Of a stretch of DNA of 64,000 nt, positions 36,341 through 45,481 are shown piece after piece. The stretch lies in NCBI RefSeq assembly GCF_002946835.1, contig NZ_CP026652.1, positions 4,650,001 to 4,714,000 of the forward strand. Direction: 5' to 3'. A model generated the notes under the pieces. The model was not told where the DNA came from. It was given only the letters and a program-made list of their open reading frames with translations, and searched no databases. Within the stretch, counting starts at the first letter, position 1. Each line of letters begins with the position of its first letter. The position numbers were made by a program, and so were the translations under genes. This DNA is from Streptomyces dengpaensis. GTDB taxonomy: Bacteria; Actinomycetota; Actinomycetes; Streptomycetales; Streptomycetaceae.

Positions 36341-37068
36341 TCCGCGCCGCCCGAGCGCAGGACGTACCCCACGCCCCGCACCGTGTGCACGACGCGTGGC
36401 TCGCCGCCCGCCTCGGTCTTGCGGCGCAGGTACATGACGTACACGTCGAGGGAGTTGGAGGAGGGCTCGAAGTCGAAGCCCCAGACCGCCTTCAGGATCT
36501 GCTCGCGGGTGAGGACCTGGCGCGGGTGCGCCAGGAACATCTCCAGAAGCGTGAACTCCGTGCGCGTAAGCTCCACCGGGCGTCCGGCGCGCGTGACCTC
36601 GCGGGTCGAGAGGTCCATGCGGAGGTCGCCGAAGGTGAGCGCGTCCTCCTCCTGGGTGCCGTCCGCCGTGGCCGCGTAGGAGCTGCGGCGCAGCAGCGCC
36701 CGGACCCGGGCGAAGAGCTCGTCGAGCTCGAAGGGCTTGACCAGGTAGTCGTCCGCGCCGGCGTCGAGGCCCGTGACGCGGTCGCCGACCGTGTCACGGG
36801 CCGTCAGCATGAGGATCGGGGTCATGGTGCCCGCGCCGCGCATCCGGCGTGCCGCCGTCAGGCCGTCCATCCGGGGCATCTGGATGTCGAGGACGACCAG
36901 GTCGGGCTGGTACGCGGTCGCCTTCTCCAGGGCGTCCGCGCCGTCGACCCCGACCTCGGTGTCGTATCCCTCGAAGGCGAGGCTGCGCTGGAGTGCGTCG
37001 CGCACTGCCGGCTCGTCGTCGACGATCAGGATGCGCTGGGGGTCACGGTCGCCATCGGCGGGGCTCAT
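36337..37068 (-). CDS. OmpR-family response regulator (MprA-like)
   Basis: A 243-residue regulator: receiver domain with [10 protein letters not shown], phospho-acceptor Asp in [14 protein letters not shown], and Lys in YLVKPFE. The DNA-binding winged helix is of the OmpR kind ([20 protein letters not shown], then [10 protein letters not shown]). It is encoded first in a two-gene operon with the kinase. Confidence 0.95.
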   Translation of the reverse strand: MSPADGDRDPQRILIVDDEPAVRDALQRSLAFEGYDTEVGVDGADALEKATAYQPDLVVLDIQMPRMDGLTAARRMRGAGTMTPILMLTARDTVGDRVTGLDAGADDYLVKPFELDELFARVRALLRRSSYAATADGTQEEDALTFGDLRMDLSTREVTRAGRPVELTRTEFTLLEMFLAHPRQVLTREQILKAVWGFDFEPSSNSLDVYVMYLRRKTEAGGEPRVVHTVRGVGYVLRSGGAE

Positions 37069-37181
37069 GGGCGTGGGTTCCTATGGGTGCGGTGGGGTGG
37101 TCTGATCCCGTCTGTGCTGATCCTGCTCAGCCTCGCACGTTCCGAGCGGAGGCGGAAAGGATCAGCACGCGTGGGAGAGGG

Positions 37182-37412
37182 TCAGACGCACAGCGCGCTC
37201 AGACGGCGCAGCGGGATCTTGCGGCGGTGCGGCCGCGTGGCCGGCGTCCGCAGGCCCATCAGCTGCGGGGCCACCTCAGGGGTGCGGGCCTCGGGGGTAC
37301 GCGGTTCCGGGCAGTGCAGCTCGTGGGCCACGGCCAGGGCCTGGGAGATCCCGGCAGGGGCGATGCCGACAAACGTCTGCGAAACGGTGGTGTGCGTCAT
37401 GTTCTTGATCAT
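37182..37412 (-). CDS. Small protein of unknown function
   Basis: A 76-residue open frame starting MIKNMTHTTVSQTFVGIAPA with GGAGG at a perfect distance before its ATG. Third codon positions are almost all G or C, as in real genes here. The C-terminal half is rich in Pro, Arg and Thr and ends in a basic tail with Cys. I recognise no domain. It sits between the two-component system and the HtrA-like protease and is transcribed like both. Confidence 0.58.
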   Translation of the reverse strand: MIKNMTHTTVSQTFVGIAPAGISQALAVAHELHCPEPRTPEARTPEVAPQLMGLRTPATRPHRRKIPLRRLSALCV

Positions 37413-37426
37413 CTCGACCTCCAAGG

Positions 37427-37512
37427 TCGGATCGGACGGAGTACATCGGATCGGATCGGACGGAGTGCGTCGGATCGGATCGGAGTGCGTGTGTCGGATC
37501 GGAGTGCGTGCG
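37427..37512. repeat. Short tandem repeat with 21-bp and shorter steps
   Basis: Imperfect copies of the word TCGGATCGGA followed by CGGAGTGCG or CGGAGTACA, at least five times. It lies between the HtrA-like protease stop and the small 76-residue gene, immediately upstream of the latter's ribosome site. Confidence 0.78.
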
Positions 37513-37529
37513 AAGCCGCGTGCTTCAGG

Positions 37530-38591
37530 TCAGCTGTCCGCGCCGCCCGCCCGCAGGCTCGTCAGGTCGGACTTGACCGTGTTGACCGGGATCGCGAAGC
37601 CGAGGCCCACGCTTCCCGCGCTCGACGAGGACGTGGCGTCCGTGGCCGAGTACATCGCCGAGTTGATGCCGATGATGTTGCCGTTCATGTCGATCAGGGC
37701 GCCGCCCGAATTGCCCGGGTTGAGCGAGGCGTCGGTCTGGAGCGCCTTGTACGTCGTCGTGGACGAGCCCGTGTCGCCGTTGAACTCCTGGCCGCCGAAC
37801 TCGAACGGCCACTGGCCGCTGCCGCCGCCCTGCTGTTGCCGCCGGCCCTGGTTCTCGTCGGTCGAGACGGTGACGTCACGGTCAAGGGCGGAGATGATGC
37901 CGCTGGTGACCGTGCCCGTCAGGCCCTCGGGGGAGCCGATCGCGACCACCTCGTCGCCGACCCGGACGCCGTCGGAGTTGCCCAGCGTCGCGGCCTTCAG
38001 GCCGGACGGCGCGTTGTCGAGCTTGATGAGCGCCAGGTCCTTGCTGCTGTCGGTGCCGACGACCTGCGCGGTGTACGACAGGCCGTTGCTCAGCTGCGCC
38101 TTGATCTCGGAGGCGCCCGAGATGACGTGGTTGTTGGTGATGATCTCGCCGTCGGCCGTGATGACCACGCCCGAACCGGTGGAGGAACCCGCGTTCGAGG
38201 TCGCGCTGATCTCGACGATGCTCGGGCTGACCGCCCGGGCCACCCCGGCGACCGTGCCCTTCTTGGCGGTGGGCACCACGTTCGTGCTGGTGCTGCTCGA
38301 CGGGGTGTCCTTGCCGGTCAGCTCCTGTATGCCGTACGCGGTACCGCCACCGATGGCGGCGGCGACGATCGCGACGGCGGCCAGGAGGGCCAGCGGGCCC
38401 TTCGAGCGCTTCTTGCCGGCCGGCTCGTACGCAGGCGAGGGCGGCCACTCGGGGTGAACGGGGGAGGAGACCTGCTGCTGGTCGACGGGGGCGTAGACCT
38501 GCTGCTGGGGGTACGCCGACTGCAGGGGGTCGGCCGCCTGGTAGGTGTCGCCCTGGGGGTAGTCGCCGCTGCGGCGGAAGCTCTCGGTCAT
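37530..38591 (-). CDS. HtrA-like membrane-anchored serine protease without PDZ domain
   Basis: A 353-residue protein. A Gln/Pro/Tyr-rich cytoplasmic N terminus of about 60 residues precedes one membrane helix (LALLAAVAIVAAAIGGG). The trypsin-like domain has the catalytic His in IITNNHVISG, Asp in KDLALIKL and Ser in LNPGNSGGALIDM. It stops shortly after the protease fold, so the usual C-terminal PDZ domain of HtrA/DegP is absent. It is probably the quality-control protease regulated by the two-component system beside it. The ATG of MTESFRR has GGAGGAA somewhat far upstream. Confidence 0.92.
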   Translation of the reverse strand: MTESFRRSGDYPQGDTYQAADPLQSAYPQQQVYAPVDQQQVSSPVHPEWPPSPAYEPAGKKRSKGPLALLAAVAIVAAAIGGGTAYGIQELTGKDTPSSSTSTNVVPTAKKGTVAGVARAVSPSIVEISATSNAGSSTGSGVVITADGEIITNNHVISGASEIKAQLSNGLSYTAQVVGTDSSKDLALIKLDNAPSGLKAATLGNSDGVRVGDEVVAIGSPEGLTGTVTSGIISALDRDVTVSTDENQGRRQQQGGGSGQWPFEFGGQEFNGDTGSSTTTYKALQTDASLNPGNSGGALIDMNGNIIGINSAMYSATDATSSSSAGSVGLGFAIPVNTVKSDLTSLRAGGADS

Positions 38592-38974
38592 GCAAAGAGG
38601 TTTCCTCCGGATCATGAGAGCTTCCTGAGGGCCCGCTAAAAAGCCCGACAGAACCGCGTATGCCCGATATAAAGCCGCCTGAGTCCGGCTCGGGCCCCGC
38701 TCGGGCCAGGGAAACGGCGGATTGCGTGAGGGTGATGAGTCGGGGTGCGCCCGACGAACACTTGTTCAGCCGCTGTGAAGCACGTGTGGAGAGGGGCTTG
38801 TGAGGCCTACGATCACCGCGCCGGAGGGGGGCTCCGCGGTAATGCCTGAATCGATGTAAGCGATGGCGAGCAGCTGCTTGCAGGTGCTGTGGCGATCGCT
38901 TTCGGGCGGGCTCGTGTGTCGCGTCGTACGCCCTCCTTGGGCCCTTACGACGACGACCCACACCAGGAGCCCTA
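38592..38974. other. Divergent promoter region between two protease genes
   Basis: This 383-bp gap must hold the promoters of both the HtrA-like and the secreted protease genes. I see an inverted repeat in CCGCGCCGGAGGGGGGCTCC (near 38817) and no gene with convincing codon bias; a 65-codon leftward frame at 38766-38963 is unlikely to be real. Confidence 0.5.
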
Positions 38975-40726
38975 GTGATACGTGCCCTGCGCGGTTGCCT
39001 GAGACGCCCTGTCATGGCGTTTCCCGCGGCCGCCCTCGCGCTGGCGCTGACCTGCGCCGGCGCCCTCGCGGCGCAGCCCGCGACAGCGGCGGACGACCCG
39101 ACGGCGTCGCTGCCCGACGCGCCGGTCTCCCAGCCCGTGAAGCCGGCCGCCTCCGACAAGGTTCTGCGCGACCGCGTCATCGAGGCCGCCAAGGACCAGG
39201 CGACCCCCGAGCAGACCCCCAAGGCGACCCCGTTCATCATCGGGGGCAGCGAGACGACCGTCTCCTCCGCCCCCTGGATGGTCCAGCTCGCCTATTACGA
39301 CGACGCGACCGGCCAGGGCTACTTCTGCGGCGGCACCCTCGTCGCCCCGAACAAGGTTCTGACGGCGGCGCACTGCGTCGCGGGCCTCGACTGGGTGAAC
39401 AACGGTGCCGTGCTCGCCGGTGCCACCGACCTGTACGACGACACCAACGGCACGGTCGCGGGCGTCTGGCGCCAGTGGAACCACCCGCGCTACAACGACA
39501 CGACCATCCAGAACGACATCGCGGTCCTCACCCTGGACCGCCCGCTGGAGCAGAAGTGGATGCGGCTCGCGTCCGCCAACGACACCCCGTGGTACGCGCC
39601 GGGCAACAACGCCACGGTCTACGGCTGGGGTCTGACCTCCGGCGAGGACGGCGCCGACCTGTCGTCCAAGCTGCGCAAGGTGGACCTGCCGGTCCAGTCC
39701 GACGCCACCTGCGACAGCGGCATGCGGGCGGTCCTCGGTGAGGACGCCTTCGTCGAGGGCTCGATGTTCTGCGCGGGCACCCCGGCCACCGGCACCGACG
39801 AGGGCACCAAGAGCCCCTGCAACGGTGACTCCGGCGGCCCGGTGATCACCGGCGGCAAGATCATCGGCATCGTCTCGTGGGGCGTCGCGGGCTGCACGGC
39901 CAAGGGCGCGTACCCGGTCTTCACCAAGGTCAGCTCGTACACCTGGGCCGCTCAGCCGCGCATCGACGACACCGACATGTCGTTCGACGGCAAGGCCGAC
40001 CTCTTGGCCCGTACGCCCTCCGGGGGCCTGTTCCAGCAGAACAGCAAGGGCACCTCGCTTGCGCAGCGCGCCTTCCAGAGCAGCGGCTGGGAGACCATCA
40101 GCTGGGGCATGCAGGCCGACCTGGACCGGGACTTCTTCCAGGACCTGATCATCCGCGAGAAGGGCGACGGCAAGCTGTACCGCAGCTACCTGAACCACTC
40201 CACGTGGGAGTTCGAGTGGATGCAGATCAGCTCGGTGTGGGGCGGCTACAAGTCGTACGCCATCCCCGGCGACATGACCGGTGACGCCCGCCCCGACCTG
40301 GTCGCGGTGGACGCCGACGGCTCGGTCTACCTCTACCCGGGCAAGGGCACCGGCCAGTTCTACGGCCGCGTCAAGGTCGTCGACCGGGCCTGGAAGAACG
40401 TCAAGATCTTCGGCCGCGGCGACCTGTCCGGCGACGGCCGCGCCGACCTGCTCGTCCGCAACAGCTCCGGGGTCCTGTACCTCTACAAGGGCACGCAGGT
40501 CGAGCACAAGCCGTTCGCGACACGGATCCAGGCGCGTACGGGCTGGAACTTCACCTCGTACGTGTCCAACGGCGACGTGACGGGCGACGGCATCGCCGAC
40601 GTCATCGCCCGCGACTCCGGCGGCACGCTCTGGCTCTACCCGGGCACCAACAAGGCGTCCAGCAGCCTCTTCGGCTCGCGGATCAGCCTGGGCACGGGGT
40701 TCAACCAGTACAACCTGCTGTTCTAG
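38975..40726 (+). CDS. Secreted trypsin-like protease with FG-GAP/VCBS repeats
   Basis: A 583-residue exported enzyme. The signal peptide (MAFPAAALALALTCAGALAA) is followed by a propeptide of about 50 residues and a mature start at IIGGSET. The chymotrypsin-fold triad is His in LTAAHC, Asp in QNDIAVL and Ser in CNGDSGGPV. Residues about 330-583 hold four or five FG-GAP-like repeats with calcium-type DxDxD loops (GDMTGDARPDLVAVD, GDLSGDGRADLLVR, GDVTGDGIADVIAR), which may bind surfaces or substrates. The GTG follows CAGGAG. Confidence 0.94.
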   Translation: MIRALRGCLRRPVMAFPAAALALALTCAGALAAQPATAADDPTASLPDAPVSQPVKPAASDKVLRDRVIEAAKDQATPEQTPKATPFIIGGSETTVSSAPWMVQLAYYDDATGQGYFCGGTLVAPNKVLTAAHCVAGLDWVNNGAVLAGATDLYDDTNGTVAGVWRQWNHPRYNDTTIQNDIAVLTLDRPLEQKWMRLASANDTPWYAPGNNATVYGWGLTSGEDGADLSSKLRKVDLPVQSDATCDSGMRAVLGEDAFVEGSMFCAGTPATGTDEGTKSPCNGDSGGPVITGGKIIGIVSWGVAGCTAKGAYPVFTKVSSYTWAAQPRIDDTDMSFDGKADLLARTPSGGLFQQNSKGTSLAQRAFQSSGWETISWGMQADLDRDFFQDLIIREKGDGKLYRSYLNHSTWEFEWMQISSVWGGYKSYAIPGDMTGDARPDLVAVDADGSVYLYPGKGTGQFYGRVKVVDRAWKNVKIFGRGDLSGDGRADLLVRNSSGVLYLYKGTQVEHKPFATRIQARTGWNFTSYVSNGDVTGDGIADVIARDSGGTLWLYPGTNKASSSLFGSRISLGTGFNQYNLLF

Positions 40727-40735
40727 ACGCTCACC

Positions 40736-40783
40736 GTCGTGCGTCGGTCCTGCTTACTCACAGCCGCAGGACCGGCGCACGAC
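40736..40783. terminator. Convergent terminator overlapping the LacI gene end
   Basis: A bipartite stem, GTCGTGCG and GGTCCTGC pairing with GCAGGACC and CGCACGAC (2-nt internal loop), begins 10 bp after the protease stop. The LacI stop codon lies in its 12-nt loop and the last LacI codons form one arm. Confidence 0.85.
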
Positions 40784-41776
40784 CAGGCGTGACGGGAACA
40801 GCTTCAGGCGCTCGCGGCGCGAGCCCGCGACCCGCAGCCCGTCATCGAGGACGAGATCGACGGCCGCGCGAGCCATCGCCGAACGGTCCGACGCGATCGT
40901 CGTCAGCGGCGGGTCCGTCAGGGCCGCTTCCTTGACGTCGTCGAAGCCGGCCACGGCCAGCTCGCCCGGTACGTCGATACGCAGCTCGCGCGCCGCCCGC
41001 AGCACGCCGATCGCCTGGTCGTCGGTGGAGCAGAAGATGGCCGGCGGACGGTCCGGGCCCGCGAGCAGGCGGAGGGCGACCTCGTAGGCGTCGTAGCGGT
41101 TGTAGAGGGCTTCGAAAAGGCGCCCCTGAGTGGAGATGCCCGCCTCCTGCATCGCGCGCCGCCAGCCCTCGACGTGGTCGGAGACCGGGTCGCCGACGAC
41201 CGGGGTCTCGGCGATGCCGCCGAGACAGGCCACGTACTCGTAGCCGTGTTCGAGCAGGTGGCGGGTGGCGAGCTGGGCGCCGCCGATGTCGTCCGTGACG
41301 ACCGCGACGTCGTCGATCGCCTCGGGGCGCTCGTGCAGCAGCACCACGCGGGCGTCCCAGGCCTCGATCTCCTCGGCCGCGTGGTCGTTCAGCGCGTGGC
41401 TGACGAGGATCAGGCCGGAGACCCGCATGCCGAGGAAGGCGCGCAGATAGTGGACCTCGCGCTCGGCGATGTAGTCGGTGTTGCCGACGAGGACCATTTT
41501 TCCGCGGTCGGCGGCAGCCTGTTCGACCGCGTGCGCCATCTCCCCGAAGAAGGGCTGGCGCGCGTCCGGGATGATCAGGCCTATGAGCTCGGTCCGCCGC
41601 GATGCCATGGCCTGGGCGACCCGGTCGGGCCGGTACCCCAGCTCCTTGATCGCGGCGAGAACGCGCTCGCGCGTGGCCGGGGCAACCGGCCGGGGTCCGT
41701 TGTTGATGACATAGCTGACGACGGCGGTGGAGGTACCCGCCAGTCGCGCCACATCATCCCGAGTCACCTTGGCCAC
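40754..41776 (-). CDS. LacI family transcriptional regulator
   Basis: A 340-residue repressor. The N-terminal helix-turn-helix is [20 protein letters not shown] with the hinge-like [17 protein letters not shown], followed by a periplasmic-binding-like ligand domain. The C terminus ends RRSCGCE, with two cysteines. The ligand and target genes are unknown; no sugar transport genes are near. Confidence 0.94.
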   Translation of the reverse strand: MAKVTRDDVARLAGTSTAVVSYVINNGPRPVAPATRERVLAAIKELGYRPDRVAQAMASRRTELIGLIIPDARQPFFGEMAHAVEQAAADRGKMVLVGNTDYIAEREVHYLRAFLGMRVSGLILVSHALNDHAAEEIEAWDARVVLLHERPEAIDDVAVVTDDIGGAQLATRHLLEHGYEYVACLGGIAETPVVGDPVSDHVEGWRRAMQEAGISTQGRLFEALYNRYDAYEVALRLLAGPDRPPAIFCSTDDQAIGVLRAARELRIDVPGELAVAGFDDVKEAALTDPPLTTIASDRSAMARAAVDLVLDDGLRVAGSRRERLKLFPSRLVVRRSCGCE

Positions 41777-41799
41777 GCGCGGAGTCTACGCGGATGGAC

Positions 41800-42618
41800 C
41801 TACCTCTGGGCAGGGCGTACGGCGGGTTCCCGCACCTCCGCGACAGCCCGCTCGGCATCGGCGGCGTCCAGGTGCGCCCTCTCGTCCGCATCATCCGGCT
41901 TTGGCTGGGCCGCCTTGGCCTTCGCCTCGTCCGCGGCGCGGTCCACTTTCTCGGGAGTAACGAATCGATAACCGACGTTCCGCACGGTTCCGATGAGCGA
42001 CTCGTGCTCGGGCCCGAGCTTCGCGCGCAGTCGTCGTACGTGGACGTCGACCGTGCGCGTGCCGCCGAAGTAGTCGTAGCCCCAGACCTCCTGGAGCAGC
42101 TGGGCGCGCGTGAAGACGCGGCCCGGGTGCTGCGCGAGGTACTTCAGGAGCTCGAACTCCTTGAAGGTGAGGTCGAGGACCCGGCCCTTGAGCTTCGCGC
42201 TGTACGTCGCCTCGTCGACCGACAGGTCGCCGTTGCGGATCTCCATGGGGGAGTCGTCGTTGACGATCTGCTGGCGACCCATCGCCAGGCGCAGGCGCGC
42301 CTCGACCTCGGCCGGTCCCGCGGTGTCGAGCAGGACGTCGTCGATGCCCCAGTCGGCGGTGACGGCCGCGAGGCCGCCCTCCGTCACGACGAGGATGAGC
42401 GGACAGCCGGGGCCCGTGGACCGCAGCAGCTGGCACAGGCTGCGCACCTGCGGGAGGTCACGGCGGCCGTCGATCAGGATGACGTCGGCGCCGGGGGTGT
42501 CGACGAGAGCCGGGCCCTCCGCCGGAGCCACGCGTACGTTGTGCAGCAGCAGGCCGAGAGCGGGAAGCACCTCCGTCGACGGCTGAAGGGCATTGGTCAG
42601 GAGCAGCAGAGAACTCAT
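41800..42618 (-). CDS. glnR: Global nitrogen regulator GlnR
   Basis: A 272-residue OmpR-type regulator. The receiver-like N-terminal domain lacks the full acidic pocket (only the Asp of VILIDGRRD is clear), as in GlnR, which works without phosphorylation. The DNA-binding domain is [40 protein letters not shown], then [15 protein letters not shown]. GlnR controls glnA, amtB and other nitrogen genes. A charged Ala/Glu-rich tail of about 50 residues follows. The position next to the LacI gene matches S. coelicolor as I recall. Confidence 0.93.
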   Translation of the reverse strand: MSSLLLLTNALQPSTEVLPALGLLLHNVRVAPAEGPALVDTPGADVILIDGRRDLPQVRSLCQLLRSTGPGCPLILVVTEGGLAAVTADWGIDDVLLDTAGPAEVEARLRLAMGRQQIVNDDSPMEIRNGDLSVDEATYSAKLKGRVLDLTFKEFELLKYLAQHPGRVFTRAQLLQEVWGYDYFGGTRTVDVHVRRLRAKLGPEHESLIGTVRNVGYRFVTPEKVDRAADEAKAKAAQPKPDDADERAHLDAADAERAVAEVREPAVRPAQR

Positions 42619-42701
42619 CGCGCCCCACCTGCCTGGGTCGTCTTACGTTCGTGCACGGTTCGCTCGCCCATAACGTCTGGTTCCTCCTCGGTCCCTGCGA
42701 T

Positions 42702-42736
42702 GGGGGCACCTCCCACGCCCTTGGGCAGTGGGGGAG
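42702..42736. repeat. Dispersed hairpin element (second family)
   Basis: GGGGGCACCTCCCAC and GTGGGGGAG flank GCCCTTGGGCA, giving nested stems. Its reverse complement resembles the insert within the element at 55691-55862. It lies in the gap between glnR and the hydrolase gene. Confidence 0.75.
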
Positions 42737-42901
42737 TTTGCGGCACTGCTGTGTACGTGCGGTTCCCGCGCCCCTGGGATCCGCCTGCGCGTTCGAGGCC
42801 CGTACACCCGCGGTTTCCCGCTTCGTATACAACGCTTCCGAAAGCACAAAAGGACCCGGGGGCTACGCTGCCCGAGTCCTCTGCCCAGCAGAATAGCCCA
42901 C

Positions 42902-43786
42902 ATGAGTTCACGTTCGGCAGGTCAAGCGGCGGGATCTTCCTATCGTCCACACCTTGAGACGGCGCCCCGCACCCCTGTGCGGAGGTTTCTGCTCACGGTC
43001 GACGGGGTGACGATCGATGCGGCGTACGACCCCGGAACGGGGGCTTCCGGTGACCTCGCGTTCATTGTCGCGCACGGTTTCACGGGCGATCTGGACCGCC
43101 CGCACGTGTGCCGCGCGGCGGGGATTCTCGCGCGCCACGCACCGGTCGTCACCTTCTCCTTCCGTGGTCACGGCGCCTCCGGCGGCCGCTCCACGGTCGG
43201 CGACCGCGAGGTCCACGACCTGGCGGCGGCCGTGGCGTGGGCGCGGGAGCTGGGGCACGCGCGCGTGGCCACCGTGGGGTTCTCGATGGGCGGGTCGGTC
43301 GTGCTCAGGCACGCGGCCATCTACGGAGAAACGGCAGAGGCCGGGCGCAGGCAGGGCCGGCAGCAGGGCCAGGAGCACGAGGGGCGCACGGATGCGCATA
43401 CGGACGCGGTGGTTTCGGTGAGCGCACCGGCCCGCTGGTACTACCGGGGCACGGCCCCTATGCGACGGCTGCACTGGCTGGTAACGCAGCCGGTGGGCCG
43501 GATAGTGGGCCGCTACGGCCTGCGCACCCGCATCCACCACCGCGAGTGGGACCCCGTACCCGCCTCTCCCGTCGAGTCGGTCCCCCTCATCGCACCCACC
43601 CCGCTCCTCATCGTCCACGGCGACCAGGACGGCTACTTCCCCGTCGACCACCCGCGGATGCTCGCCGCCGCCTCCGGGGGCCACGCCGAACTGTGGCTGG
43701 AGCACGGGATGGGGCACGCGGAGAACGCCGCGGACGACGCGTTGCTGGCCCGTATCGGGGACTGGGCTGTCGCACACGCGGGCTAG
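42902..43786 (+). CDS. Alpha/beta hydrolase
   Basis: A 294-residue serine hydrolase. The nucleophile elbow is GFSMGGS (about residue 128), the oxyanion region is VAHGFTGD, the acid is in LIVHGDQDGYFP and the catalytic His in LEHGMGHAEN. No signal peptide. The substrate is unknown. The ATG follows AGAAT by 7 nt without ribosome site, so it may be leaderless; the frame extends upstream to 42728 through a repeat and is rejected there. Confidence 0.9.
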   Translation: MSSRSAGQAAGSSYRPHLETAPRTPVRRFLLTVDGVTIDAAYDPGTGASGDLAFIVAHGFTGDLDRPHVCRAAGILARHAPVVTFSFRGHGASGGRSTVGDREVHDLAAAVAWARELGHARVATVGFSMGGSVVLRHAAIYGETAEAGRRQGRQQGQEHEGRTDAHTDAVVSVSAPARWYYRGTAPMRRLHWLVTQPVGRIVGRYGLRTRIHHREWDPVPASPVESVPLIAPTPLLIVHGDQDGYFPVDHPRMLAAASGGHAELWLEHGMGHAENAADDALLARIGDWAVAHAG

Positions 43787-43803
43787 CCTGACGGTGTTCA
43801 CAG

Positions 43804-43880
43804 GATCCACCGACGTACGAGACCCACCGACGTACAAGATCCACCGATGTACGAGATCCACCGTACGAGATCCACTGATG
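43804..43880. repeat. 17-bp tandem repeat, about five units
   Basis: Units GATCCACCGACGTACGA, GACCCACCGACGTACAA, GATCCACCGATGTACGA, a 14-bp shortened copy and GATCCACTGATGCACGT in a row. The array lies between the hydrolase stop and the ThiS/MoaD-like gene, ending 27 bp before its ATG. Confidence 0.85.
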
Positions 43881-43906
43881 CACGTATCCAGTGATTGAGG
43901 AACGAG

Positions 43907-44161
43907 ATGGCAAAGGGCACGGTGCGTTACTGGGCCGCCGCCAAGGCCGCGGCAGGCGTCGCCGAGGAGCCGTACGACGCGAGCACGCTCGCCGAGGCAC
44001 TCGACGAGGCCCGCGAGCGACACCCCGGCGAACTCGTCCGCGTCCTGCGGCGATGCTCGTTCCTCATCGACGGTGACCCCGTGGGGACCCGCGAGCATGA
44101 GACGGTACGGCTGGCCGAGGGCGGCACGGTCGAGGTGCTCCCGCCGTTCGCAGGAGGATGA
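43907..44161 (+). CDS. MoaD/ThiS family sulfur carrier protein
   Basis: An 84-residue ubiquitin-like protein. The fold is recognisable (VRYWAAAKAAAGVAEEPYDA, then FLIDGDPVG and EVLPPFAGG) and it ends in the di-glycine that is adenylated and thiocarboxylated. It may carry sulfur for molybdopterin, thiamine or other thiolation; the nearby sulfurtransferase supports a sulfur role. GAGGAAC precedes the ATG. The next gene overlaps its stop by 4 bp. Confidence 0.88.
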   Translation: MAKGTVRYWAAAKAAAGVAEEPYDASTLAEALDEARERHPGELVRVLRRCSFLIDGDPVGTREHETVRLAEGGTVEVLPPFAGG

Positions 44162-45294
44162 GCGAGACGATGAGCAATCAGCCGTACGAGGGCTACGACC
44201 CGTATCAGCAGGCCCAGCAGCAGCCTCAGCCCGAGTGGCAGGGATACACCCAGCAGTGGGAGGGGCAGACCTGGGAGACGCAGGCGCAGGCGCCGGTGTC
44301 CGCCGCGGATACGGCGTATGTGCCGACGCAGGGGTATGCGGAGCCCGTGTACGGGCACGGCACCGCATCGCTGCCTCAGGAGGCGCCGGCGCCCGCGTGG
44401 ACGCCCGCACACCAGCACTCCGGCCAGCAGGCGCCCGGCGCCGGTGGCCCGGCCCATGGCCCCAGCGGGACGACCGCCCAAAGCCTTGCCGAGGACGCCC
44501 CCGGATACGGTCCCCCCACCGTCACGGGCAACCCCCGCATCACGGACGCCCAGCGCGCCCGCGCGGAGGGACGGTCGCCGATCATCGAACCCGGGATCCA
44601 GCCCGCCGCGCTCACGGCGCTGCTCGGGCTGCTGCTGTCCGGTGCGGCGGCGATCGGGGAGTACGCGCTTGTCGTCCCCCTCGTCCTGCTGCAGGCCGTC
44701 ACTGCGGCGGGATGGTTCCGGCTGAACGGGATGTGGCCGGCCCGGCAGGGCATCGCGCTCGCGTTCCTGGGCGCGGTGACCGCGGACGTGGCGCTGCTCG
44801 CGACCGGACGGGAGAACGCGCCCGCCGCGATCCTCGGCACCCTCGGCGTCTGGGTCCTGCTCACCCTCGTCCTGCAACTGCGCAACCACGCCGACCCGGA
44901 CACCCGGATGTACGGCCTGATGGCGACCGTCGCCTCGGCGGCGTTGGCGATCGTCGCGACCGGACATCTCGCGGCCGAGCCGGACGCCGTCACCGTGGGC
45001 GCGGCCGCCGTCGCCGTGGCGATCCTCGTGCGCGCGCTGCCACTGCCCACGGCGGCCTCCGTGGTGGTTTCGCTGCTGGTGGCCGCGGGCGTCGGGTTCG
45101 CGGTCGGCGGGATGACGGATCTGGGGTCCCAGGGCGCGTTCCTCGGCCTCGGAGCGGGGGTGTGCGCGCTGATCGGCCACCGGGTGGCCAGTTACGACTA
45201 CCCGTCCCGTTTCGTTCACTTCACTGCGGGCGTGGCCCTGCCGCTCGCCGCGGCCGCCCCGGCGGTCTACCTCCTGGGCCGCGCCTTGGGTTAG
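44158..45294 (+). CDS. Membrane protein with Gln/Pro-rich N terminus
   Basis: A 378-residue protein. The first about 145 residues are low-complexity (Gln, Pro, Tyr, Gly), typical of cytoplasmic disordered tails in Streptomyces; the remainder has eight to ten membrane helices. No transporter motif is seen. Coupled to the sulfur-carrier gene by an ATGA overlap. Confidence 0.85.
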   Translation: MSETMSNQPYEGYDPYQQAQQQPQPEWQGYTQQWEGQTWETQAQAPVSAADTAYVPTQGYAEPVYGHGTASLPQEAPAPAWTPAHQHSGQQAPGAGGPAHGPSGTTAQSLAEDAPGYGPPTVTGNPRITDAQRARAEGRSPIIEPGIQPAALTALLGLLLSGAAAIGEYALVVPLVLLQAVTAAGWFRLNGMWPARQGIALAFLGAVTADVALLATGRENAPAAILGTLGVWVLLTLVLQLRNHADPDTRMYGLMATVASAALAIVATGHLAAEPDAVTVGAAAVAVAILVRALPLPTAASVVVSLLVAAGVGFAVGGMTDLGSQGAFLGLGAGVCALIGHRVASYDYPSRFVHFTAGVALPLAAAAPAVYLLGRALG

Positions 45295-45367
45295 GACGTG
45301 GCGCTCTGCGCGGCGTTGTGCGTGGGGGACCCCGCTGATCGTCACAGCTGATCGACAACCGACTCGA

Positions 45368-45390
45368 AGGGCCCCGTTTCCGGGGGCCCT
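45368..45390 (+). terminator. Terminator after the membrane protein gene
   Basis: AGGGCCCC / GGGGGCCCT with the loop GTTTCC (one extra G in the right arm), about 75 bp past the stop codon of the membrane protein gene. Confidence 0.75.
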
Positions 45391-45481
45391 GCGGGGTTAG
45401 GCTCGCGCCGGACGGCCACCCAGGTCGTCACGGGTCGCGGAGACCGGGCCCGAGACCACTGAGGTGGGGGAAAGACCGAGC

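Noticed and set aside
38766..38963. A 65-codon minus-strand frame between the protease genes
   Set aside because: Weak codon bias, no ribosome site, and it covers the region where both promoters must lie.
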